Assembly (NCBI GenBank): GCA_903836515.1
Contig: CAILQW010000041.1
Span: 1 to 56,731 of the forward strand
Source of the DNA: Candidatus Omnitrophota bacterium
GTDB lineage: Bacteria; Omnitrophota; Gorgyraeia; Zapsychrales; Fredricksoniimonadaceae
Length of the DNA stretch: 56,731 bases
Direction: 5' to 3'
Shown one piece after another: positions 36,148 to 46,205 of this stretch (position 1 is its first letter; the number at the start of each line of letters is the position of its first letter). The position numbers and the translations under genes are program-made. The notes under the pieces were generated by a model, which did not search any database, was not told the origin of the DNA, and worked only from the letters and a program-made list of their open reading frames with translations.

Positions 36148-37235
36148 CAGCCGACGAGAGGTTCATGCACCGGGCGCTTGCCCTGGCCAGGCGGGCAGAG
36201 GGCCGCACATCGCCTAATCCCATGGTCGGTTGTGTGATCGTCAAGAAGGGCCGTGTGGTGGCCGAGGGCTGGCACAAGCATTGCGGCGGGGACCATGCCG
36301 AGGTGGATGCCCTGAAGCAGGCGGGCGATAAGGCCAGGGGGGCGGTGATGTACGTCACCCTTGAGCCGTGTGCACATTGGGGCCGGACACCGCCCTGTGT
36401 GGATGCGGTGCTCAAGGCGGGTATCGGCAAAGTTGTTGTGGCCATGCAGGACCCTGACCCGCGGACCAATGGCGTATCCCTTAAAAAATTACGGAAGAAC
36501 GGGGTTCTTGTGGTCACAGGTGTTTGCGCGCCGGAAGCCGGCCGCATGAACGCCGCGTTCATCAAATATGTCACGGCGAAGATGCCCCATGTGACCGCCA
36601 AGATCGCCCAGACCATCGACGGCAAGGCGGGGACGCGTTCGGGCAGGGTCAAATGGATCACAGCGGGCGCCACACGCTTGAGGGCCCGGCTCCGCCGAAA
36701 TGATTTCGACGCCATTGTGGTCGGGGTTGATACGGTCCTTGCTGATGATCCCCGGCTCGATGCGCCGGGTAAATCCCTGGTGAAGGTCATTGTGGATTCG
36801 ACGTTGAGGACGCCGCCCGGGGCCAGGCTCCTCAAGGGCACCCGGCCGGGGCAGGTTATTGCGGCTGTAACCCGGCGTGCGCCGGATGTGCGGGTGTCGG
36901 CTTTCCGCGCGCGGGGCGCTTGTGTCATGGTCTGCGGGGCCAGGGCCGGGAAGGTGGATCTCAAGGCTCTTTTTAAAGCGCTTGCAAAAAATGGACTTAT
37001 CCGTATCTTAATAGAAGGTGGTCCGACGCTGGTGAACGCGGCCCTCAAGGAGGGGCTGGTGGACCGGATCCACGCCTACATCGCGCCGCGGCTTATGCGC
37101 GCGGCCCCTGCGGATGCCGTGGCCGGGGTCGATCTGGGGATATGGCTGGGCCGGCGCGGTTTTGAGATCCATGAGGTGACGCGTATCGGGCAGGACATTT
37201 TTATTGAGGCAGATCATGTTCACAGGCATCATTGA
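36144..37235 (+). CDS. ribD: Riboflavin biosynthesis deaminase/reductase
   Basis: RTSPNPMVGCVIVKKGRVVAEGWHKHCGGDHAEVDAL, LEPCAHWGRTPPC, LIEGGPTLVNAALKEGLVD. Confidence 0.95.
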   Translation: MTADERFMHRALALARRAEGRTSPNPMVGCVIVKKGRVVAEGWHKHCGGDHAEVDALKQAGDKARGAVMYVTLEPCAHWGRTPPCVDAVLKAGIGKVVVAMQDPDPRTNGVSLKKLRKNGVLVVTGVCAPEAGRMNAAFIKYVTAKMPHVTAKIAQTIDGKAGTRSGRVKWITAGATRLRARLRRNDFDAIVVGVDTVLADDPRLDAPGKSLVKVIVDSTLRTPPGARLLKGTRPGQVIAAVTRRAPDVRVSAFRARGACVMVCGARAGKVDLKALFKALAKNGLIRILIEGGPTLVNAALKEGLVDRIHAYIAPRLMRAAPADAVAGVDLGIWLGRRGFEIHEVTRIGQDIFIEADHVHRHH

Positions 37236-37803
37236 AGCGCTCGGGACCGTCAGGTCCCTCCAGAAAACCGAGAATTTGTTGACGCTTGCCGTGAAGCGTC
37301 CCGGGGCGTTTGACGATCTCAGGGTGGGTGACAGCATTGCCAACGACGGCGTCTGCCTGACGGTGACGGCGCTTAAGGGTGGCTGTTGTTATTTTGACCT
37401 CATGAAAGAGACGCTTGAGGCGACGACCTTGCGGCATGTTGTGCCGGGGACGAAGCTTAACCTGGAGCGCGCGATGAAAGCCGATGCGCGTCTGGGCGGA
37501 CATTTTGTGACAGGGCATGTGGATGGTGTGGGCTGTATCCGTGCTGTCCGGACCCTGCCCAATTATGTCGAGTACCGTATTGCTGCCGGGCGGGATCTGA
37601 TGCGTTATATCGTGCCCAAGGGGTCTGTGGCGCTTGACGGCATCAGCCTCACGGTGGGGGAGGTTCGCAGGGACTGGTTTGCGGTGTATTTTATCCCGCA
37701 TACGCTCAAGGTCACGGCTATCGGTGCCAAGAAAGCCGGCGACGAGGTCAACATCGAGACGGATCTGCTCGCGAAATATATCTTGAAAGCAGTGGCGTCC
37801 TAA
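37216..37803 (+). CDS. ribE: Riboflavin synthase alpha chain
   Basis: MFTGIIEALGTV..., GDSIANDGVCLTVTAL, GGHFVTGHVDGVG, LDGISLTV. Confidence 0.95.
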   Translation: MFTGIIEALGTVRSLQKTENLLTLAVKRPGAFDDLRVGDSIANDGVCLTVTALKGGCCYFDLMKETLEATTLRHVVPGTKLNLERAMKADARLGGHFVTGHVDGVGCIRAVRTLPNYVEYRIAAGRDLMRYIVPKGSVALDGISLTVGEVRRDWFAVYFIPHTLKVTAIGAKKAGDEVNIETDLLAKYILKAVAS

Positions 37804-37827
37804 GGCCTGCAACAATCAAGATTACAC

Positions 37828-37957
37828 GTTTAGCGCATCCGATTGTTCGCCTGCCTTATCGCGCCACCCTTCCGGCTTCTCTCGGGGCTTGTGAGCCCCT
37901 CGTTCCAGGCGGAAAGGCACCCGGCGCTTGGCGCGGCGAAAACACAGGGCGCTAAAC
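37828..37957. repeat. 130-bp dispersed repeat, copy 3
   Basis: Near identical to copy 1, same TIRs. Confidence 0.95.
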
Positions 37958-37980
37958 ATGAACTAATCAAGAGGGGTCAT

Positions 37981-38415
37981 ATGGAATTGGACATCCAGGA
38001 AATTCAGAAAGTCATCCCGCATCGTTTTCCGTTCTTGATGATCGACCGGGTCATTGAGCTGATCCCTAACGAAAAGCTTGTGGCGATCAAGAATGTGTCG
38101 GTCAACGAGGCTCATTTCCAGGGGCATTTCCCGGCGGAGAAAGTGATGCCCGGGGTACTCATGGTCGAGGCCATGGCCCAGGCCGGGTGTATTTATTTCT
38201 ATTATTCCAAGGGGATGCAGGGCAAGAACCTGATCTATTATCTGGCCAAGACGACCGCGAAGTTCCACAAGGTCGTGGTGCCGGGGGATCAGCTCCGCAT
38301 TGAAGTGAAGACCATGAAACTTCTGGCCAAAGCCGGTTTTCTGGACTGCAAATGCTTTGTAGGGGACGACCTTGTAGTCGAGGCCGAGATCGGCTTCGGG
38401 ATCAAGGAAGTTTAA
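37981..38415 (+). CDS. fabZ: 3-hydroxyacyl-[ACP] dehydratase
   Basis: IQKVIPHRFPFLMIDRVIEL...NEAHFQGHFPAEKVMPGVLMVEAMAQ; start moved out of the repeat to the ATG at 37981. Confidence 0.95.
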   Translation: MELDIQEIQKVIPHRFPFLMIDRVIELIPNEKLVAIKNVSVNEAHFQGHFPAEKVMPGVLMVEAMAQAGCIYFYYSKGMQGKNLIYYLAKTTAKFHKVVVPGDQLRIEVKTMKLLAKAGFLDCKCFVGDDLVVEAEIGFGIKEV

Positions 38416-38501
38416 GGCCGGACTTTCCGGCGGACAAAGATATAATTGACGAAGTCATGGGGCGATGTTAGAATTACGCCTTCTTTAGTCTTGAGATATA
38501 T

Positions 38502-38578
38502 CGGGGGGTAGCGCAGCTGGCTAGCGCGCAACGTTCGGGACGTTGAGGTCGGGGGTTCAACCCCCCCCCTCCCGACCA
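38502..38578 (+). tRNA. tRNA-Pro (anticodon CGG)
   Basis: Acceptor CGGGGGG/CCTCCCG, anticodon stem-loop CAACG-TTCGGGA-CGTTG, encoded CCA. Confidence 0.93.
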
Positions 38579-38640
38579 TTTTTAGTCTTCTTTTTCGACC
38601 CGGGCAGGTCACCCGGCTTCATCTGCGCCTGCGTCCATGA

Positions 38641-41236
<2,596 letters not shown>

Positions 41237-41240
<4 letters not shown>

Positions 41241-42127
41241 AAGAGTTGGTCCCGGAATTTCTCAATTATATTTCCGTTGAACGCGGCCTGGCCAAGAACA
41301 CCCTGATGGCCTACGGCAGGGACCTCAGTGCTTATTGCGCGTACCTCAAGGAGACGGCGGGCATCACCTCGCCCGATGCGCTCAAGCATCAGCATATTTC
41401 AGATTACATGATGGCCCAGAAAAAGAAGAAGTTGGCGGTGACGTCCATCTGCCGGAGCCTGGCCGCGGTGCGTATGTTCCACCGTTTTCTGGTGCGCGAG
41501 TCTTTCGCCAGGGAAGATCCCACAGGGCTTGTGGACACCCCGCGCCAGTGGAAGCGTATCCCGGATGTCCTGACGCAGCCGGAGGTCATGGCCATGATCA
41601 ATGCCGCCTCGGGCCGTGACGCCCAGAGCGTGCGCGACCGTGCGATGCTGGAGCTTTTTTATGCCTCGGGTCTGCGCGTCTCGGAACTGGTGTCTCTTAA
41701 GTTGGAGAGCGTGAATATCGAGACCGGCCTGGTGCGCTGTATCGGCAAAGGGAGCAAGGAACGCCTGATCCCTGTCGGGGGCAAGGCCTGTGAAGCCCTT
41801 GCCAAATACGCGGCGAAGGCCCGGCTCAAGCTTCAGAAAGGCCGGGCGGGGGATGCTCTTTTCCTTAGCCGCCTGGGCAAGCCGATGTCGCGCCAGAGCG
41901 CGTGGAAGATCATCAAAGCCTATGCCCGCCGCACCGGCATCAAAAAAAATATCAAGCCGCATACCCTGCGGCATACCTTTGCCACGCACCTGCTGGAGCA
42001 TGGCGCGGATCTAAGGAGCGTCCAGGAAATGCTCGGGCATGCGGATATAGCCACCACACAAATTTACACGCATGTGGACCGGGAACGCCTGCGCGCTGTC
42101 CATCAACAATTTCATCCGAGAGGGTAG
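41237..42127 (+). CDS. Tyrosine recombinase XerC/XerD
   Basis: LFYASGLRVSELVSLKLESVN, HTLRHTFATHLLEHGADLRSVQEMLGHADIATTQIYTHV. Confidence 0.95.
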
Positions 42128-42133
42128 GTCTTC

Positions 42134-43030
42134 TTGAAACGACTTGATTTTTTATTACTATCACCCGGGATCCAGGAGATCCTGCATCGTACCGGCACCG
42201 AGGCAGATGCGGCGGGTGTGCGTGCCTTTATCGTGGGCGGTGTCGTCCGCGACCTTTTGCTGAAGGCGGCGGTTACTGATGTCGATATTGTTATCGAGGG
42301 GGATGCCCCGGTGTTTGCCAGGCGCCTGGCCAAGAAGCTGGGGGCCTCGTTGCGCGTGCATGAGAAGTTCAGGACCGCATCCTTGCTTTTCAAAGACGGG
42401 ATGTCGCTTGATATCGCTTCCGCGCGCCGTGAATCGTATGCGCGGCCGGGGGCTTTGCCCGATGTGGTGCCGGGATCCATCGCGGATGACCTGCTGCGCC
42501 GTGATTTTACGATCAATGCCCTGGCGGCCGGGCTTAACGCGGATGACCGGGGTGTTGTGCGGGATGACCTGGAAGGTCTGGGCGACCTTGAGGCCAGGCT
42601 GGTCCGTGTCATGCACATGGAAAGTTTCAGGGATGACCCCACCCGTATCCTGCGCGCGGCGCGGTATGCGGCACGGTTTGGTTTTCAACTCGATGCGCTG
42701 ACCGAACAGGCCCTGAATGATGCCGTAGCCGCAGGGGCTTTAACGACAATCACGCCTGTCCGCTACTTCCTGGAGCTTGGCCGTATCCTGGATGCCCAGG
42801 ATCCTGCACCGGCGCTTGACCTTTTGGTCTTGTGGGATGCCGTGCGGTATGTCCCTTATGCCGCCACTGACCGCCAGCGCCTGATTCAATGCCGCGGCGG
42901 CCGCGACGAACGCCTGGCCGCGCTCCTGCAGGAGCTTCCCCGGGCAAAGACTGAAGAAGTGCTGGTGGCATTCAATATATCACGCACCCAGCGGCAGGCG
43001 GTGATGCACAAGATCACAGCCGCACCATAA
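42134..43030 (+). CDS. CCA-adding enzyme / poly(A) polymerase head-domain protein
   Basis: AFIVGGVVRDLLLKAAVTDVDIVIEGDA...SIADDLLRRDFTINALA...DDPTRILRAARYAARFGF. Confidence 0.88.
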   Translation: MKRLDFLLLSPGIQEILHRTGTEADAAGVRAFIVGGVVRDLLLKAAVTDVDIVIEGDAPVFARRLAKKLGASLRVHEKFRTASLLFKDGMSLDIASARRESYARPGALPDVVPGSIADDLLRRDFTINALAAGLNADDRGVVRDDLEGLGDLEARLVRVMHMESFRDDPTRILRAARYAARFGFQLDALTEQALNDAVAAGALTTITPVRYFLELGRILDAQDPAPALDLLVLWDAVRYVPYAATDRQRLIQCRGGRDERLAALLQELPRAKTEEVLVAFNISRTQRQAVMHKITAAP

Positions 43031-43167
43031 CGGATCCGCTCCCGCACTCTGTCCGCAGCCCTGCCCCCAGCTCGCTTTGTTCCTGACCAATTATATATGG
43101 TTATCTTTAAGAACATATTTCGGAGGTAGAAAGAGCTGATCTGAACACCCTGCAAGCTTCAAGTGAT

Positions 43168-43371
43168 TTGGTTAGTAAGTCTCAGAAGGGGGGAATTGAT
43201 CTCAATACTTCAGGAATTGGCATTGCAGTAAAGAACGGTGATGAGAAAGTTAAGTTTCTTTGTGATCCTGGGATGCTTCAGCAATTGCAAAACGCTTCCG
43301 GCGTCACCCCGGTCATTGTTGGCATTCAATCCCTCGATAGCCTTCAGCAGTTTATGGGTGTTTCCAAATAG
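43168..43371 (+). pseudogene. Orphan C-terminal GGID module of the modular family
   Basis: GGIDLNTSGIGIAVKNGDEKVKFLCDPGMLQQLQNASGVTPVIVGIQSLDSLQQFMGVSK; frame open upstream to ~43130. Confidence 0.75.
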
Positions 43372-43404
43372 TGGGGATCAATTCTTTTTTGTTAAAAGCC
43401 TTTC

Positions 43405-43487
43405 ATGGCTGACTTAATGACATAATTTGCGTGTTATATGGCTGACTTTGTGCTATTATCGTATTCAGTCATGGCTTACTCTATGAC
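43405..43487 (+). repeat. Three direct repeats at 33-bp spacing upstream of the ATPase gene
   Basis: ATGGCTGACTTAATGAC (43405), ATGGCTGACTTTGTGC (43438), ATGGCTTACTCTATGAC (43471). Confidence 0.85.
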
Positions 43488-43504
43488 GGTATCAGGGGAA
43501 AGAT

Positions 43505-44839
43505 ATGTTTAAAAGAAATATAGAAATCCTTTTAAAGCAGTGGTCACAGCGCAAGGATCGCAAGGCGCTTGTATTGCGCGGGGCACGTCAGGTGGGAAAG
43601 ACCACGGCAGTACGGCATTTCGCGAAGAATTTTGATGTGTTTCTTTATTTCAATCTTGAGCTACCCGAGGAACGGGCTCTTTTTGATGGTGCGCAAAGTT
43701 TTGAGGATCTTGCGGGGGGTATGTTTTTGTTCAAGAATGTCGCGCGTTCCCAGGCATCTGTATTGATCTTTATTGATGAAATACAGTGTTCGCCCAAAGC
43801 TGTGGGGTGGATGCGCTATTTTCATGAATGTGCACCGCAGTGGCATGTGGTTGCCGCGGGGTCTTTGCTTGAGTCAGCCATGGATGTTGACCTGCATTTT
43901 CCAGTTGGCCGTGTGGAGTATCTTTTTTTGAAACCAGCGACGTTCAAGGAATTCCTGGGGGCTTGTCGGGAGGATCAATTGCTGGGGGTGTTGCAGGATA
44001 AAGGTATTCCTGATTATGCGCATGAGCGCCTGATGAAGCTGTTTATGCAATATACGCTGGTGGGCGGTATGCCTGAAGCGGTCAGTCAATATGCTCTGAC
44101 AAGGGATATTGTCCGTGTTAATGGTGTGTATGAGCGTCTCTTGCGGGCCTACATCGATGATGCCGCCAAATATGCTTCCAGGAAATCGCTGGTGATCCCG
44201 ATGCAGACGGCCATCGAAAATGCTTTCTTGCATGCCGGGCAACGTATTGTTTTCTCAAAGTTTGGAGATACACATTACGGTTCCCGTGAAATGGGAGAGG
44301 CTCTGCGCATGATCGAAAAAGCCATGCTGGCGACATTGATGTATCCGACCACAGCGGTAGGCCTGCCGATGGTTATTGACAGGAAAAAGTCTCCGCGCTT
44401 GCATGTGCTCGACACAGGTATGTTGAATTTCTTTGCCGGTGTCCAGAAAGAATTTATTCATGCGCATGATCTCAATGCCCTTTATCGCGGCGTTGTGGCC
44501 GAACATGTGGTGGGGCAGGAATTGGCCGCTATCCATACAGGGATTGCTGACAGGACAGCTTTTTGGGTGCGGGAGAAGAAACAGTCCAATGCCCAGGTTG
44601 ATTATGTGATCCAGCATGCGGGCAGGATCATTCCGATCGAGGTAAAATCCGGCGAATCCGGGCGATTGCGGTCACTGCATGCATTTATGGATGCCTGTTC
44701 TCATGACATGGCTGTGCGGATTTCCGGTGCGCCCTGGCGTGTTGATCAGGTAAAAACGATCGCCGGGAAGATGTACACATTAATGAATGTTCCTTTTTAT
44801 GCTGTGGCGGACATACACGCTTGTTTGGATCGCAGATAG
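43505..44839 (+). CDS. AAA ATPase with DUF4143-type C-terminus
   Basis: ALVLRGARQVGKTTAVRHFAKNFD, FIDEIQCSPKAVGWMRYFHE, AAGSLLE, C-terminal nuclease-like VDYVIQHAGRIIPIEVKSGESG. Confidence 0.9.
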   Translation: MFKRNIEILLKQWSQRKDRKALVLRGARQVGKTTAVRHFAKNFDVFLYFNLELPEERALFDGAQSFEDLAGGMFLFKNVARSQASVLIFIDEIQCSPKAVGWMRYFHECAPQWHVVAAGSLLESAMDVDLHFPVGRVEYLFLKPATFKEFLGACREDQLLGVLQDKGIPDYAHERLMKLFMQYTLVGGMPEAVSQYALTRDIVRVNGVYERLLRAYIDDAAKYASRKSLVIPMQTAIENAFLHAGQRIVFSKFGDTHYGSREMGEALRMIEKAMLATLMYPTTAVGLPMVIDRKKSPRLHVLDTGMLNFFAGVQKEFIHAHDLNALYRGVVAEHVVGQELAAIHTGIADRTAFWVREKKQSNAQVDYVIQHAGRIIPIEVKSGESGRLRSLHAFMDACSHDMAVRISGAPWRVDQVKTIAGKMYTLMNVPFYAVADIHACLDRR

Positions 44840-44890
44840 GGGATAAGAATGTGTACGGCTTGGGCCTGTGAATCTGGTCAGGGACCGCCT

Positions 44891-44929
44891 CAACCCCGGA
44901 GGTTGACAGCCGGTCAACCTCCGGGGTTG
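44891..44929. repeat. Perfect 17-bp inverted repeat
   Basis: CAACCCCGGAGGTTGAC-AGCCG-GTCAACCTCCGGGGTTG. Confidence 0.95.
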
Positions 44930-44943
44930 CTTCACGGTTAATT

Positions 44944-45393
44944 AATCCCCGAAAAAGCCACGGTTTACGAGCACCAGGACGCCGCCTTTGTGACCGAGGG
45001 CAAATTAAAGGTCATGCTGGAGAGTGATTATGTAGCCATGTCCCATCAGAAGGACATGGCGGAATCCTCGGCTCCTGCCGGGGACGTAGCCATGTCCCAT
45101 CAGAAGGACATGGCGGAATCCTCGGCTCCTGCCGGGGACGTAGCCATGTCCCATCTGGAAAATCGAATTCAGATCGATCTGAAACGGTAAAGGCGACCGG
45201 TGGTATCGATCTTAATCCATCCAAAATCGACATGGTTACAACAAACAGCGGCGAGGGAATCAAATTCAACATGGACCCCGCCACGCTGGCGCGCTTGCAA
45301 AACGCTTCCGGCGTCACGCCCGTCATTATCGGCATTCATTCATTGGATAGCCTGGCATCATTTATGGGTGTTCAGGCGTCTGGCGTGAAGTAG
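44944..45393 (+). pseudogene. Internally deleted, frameshifted modular family member (N-domain fragment joined to C-terminal module)
   Basis: IPEKATVYEHQDAAFVTEGKLKVMLESDYV..., then after a frame change TGGIDLNPSKIDMVTTNSGEGIKFNMDPATLARLQNASGVTPVIIGIHSLDSLASFMGVQASGVK*. Confidence 0.85.
45032..45156. repeat. 54-bp tandem repeat (2.3 units), each unit containing palindrome GCCATGTCC-N8-GGACATGGC
   Basis: Units 45032-45085 and 45086-45139 are identical; in frame VAMSHQKDMAESSAPAGD. Confidence 0.95.
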
Positions 45394-45459
45394 GGGGTTG
45401 CCGATTGCTGCATAGGCATAACGTTTGACATTATTAACGCCACATGTTATGGTTTGGGC

Positions 45460-45741
45460 ATGATTCATTCATTTGACTGTGAAGACACTGAACAGCTTTT
45501 CCTGCGTGAATGCTCGCGCAGGATCCCATTTGATGTTCAGCGGACGGCATTGCGAAAACTTTGGATGCTTGATGCTGTCGTTGCATTGAATGCCCTGCGT
45601 ATACCGCCGGGTAACAGGCTTGAGGCTTTGTCCGGGAAGCGTGCCGGGCAATACAGCATACGGATCAATGATCAGTGGCGAATATGTTTTGTTTGGCGTG
45701 ATGGGCATGCGCATCATGTTGAGATTGTCGATTACCATTAA
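45460..45741 (+). CDS. HigB-type toxin
   Basis: LWMLDAVVALNALRIPPGNRLEALSGKRAGQYSIRINDQWRICFVWRDGHAHHVEIVDYH. Confidence 0.92.
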   Translation: MIHSFDCEDTEQLFLRECSRRIPFDVQRTALRKLWMLDAVVALNALRIPPGNRLEALSGKRAGQYSIRINDQWRICFVWRDGHAHHVEIVDYH

Positions 45742-45758
45742 AGAATAGGAGCAAGTTC

Positions 45759-46061
45759 ATGAAAAACAAGAAATTACAACCCATACACCCCGGTGAAGTC
45801 CTGATGGAAGATTTTCTGAAGCCCATGGGCATAAGTCAGTACCGTTTGGCGCAGGATATTCATGTTCCGCCCCGGCGTATTAATGAGATCGTTCATTGTG
45901 TCCGTGCGGTAACGGCCGATACGGCCTTACGCCTGGGGAAGTATTTTGGCATATCCGCACAGTTCTGGGTCAATCTTCAGTCGCATTATGATTTGGCTGT
46001 CCAGGAAGACTTGCTGGGCAAGCGGCTGGAGACAGAGGTTCATGTGTTCGCCGGTGCTTGA
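45759..46061 (+). CDS. HigA-type HTH antitoxin
   Basis: IHPGEVLMEDFLKPMGISQYRLAQDIHVPPRRINEIV...GISAQFWVNLQSHYDL. Confidence 0.95.
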   Translation: MKNKKLQPIHPGEVLMEDFLKPMGISQYRLAQDIHVPPRRINEIVHCVRAVTADTALRLGKYFGISAQFWVNLQSHYDLAVQEDLLGKRLETEVHVFAGA

Positions 46062-46126
46062 GAGAAAGCCAGTTTGACAATTAACCCACCTCCGTCATCA
46101 CCAATACATCCCTATGATTCTGTTTC

Positions 46127-46154
46127 TTGATATTTTGTAACAATATGTTATATT
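46127..46154 (+). promoter_or_regulatory. Promoter-like (TTGATA-16-TATATT) upstream of 46206
   Basis: -35 at 46127-46132, -10 at 46149-46154. Confidence 0.5.
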
Positions 46155-46205
46155 TACTGCCATTCAGATCAAATTGATGATTATGCTAATTTCACAGGAA
46201 AATAT

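Noticed and set aside
37843-37980. N-terminal extension of the fabZ ORF (MFACLIAPPFRLLSGL...)
   Set aside because: It is translated from the 130-bp repeat; FabZ similarity starts at the ATG at 37981.
38350-38380. GTAGGGGACGACC...GTAGTC within fabZ as another coding palindromic insertion
   Set aside because: Translates to VGDDLVVEAE, the normal FabZ C-terminal strand; no extra residues relative to the family.
43405-43487. 33-bp-spaced repeats as a CRISPR array
   Set aside because: Only three imperfect ~17-bp repeats with A/T-rich intervals, no cas genes, located at a promoter position.
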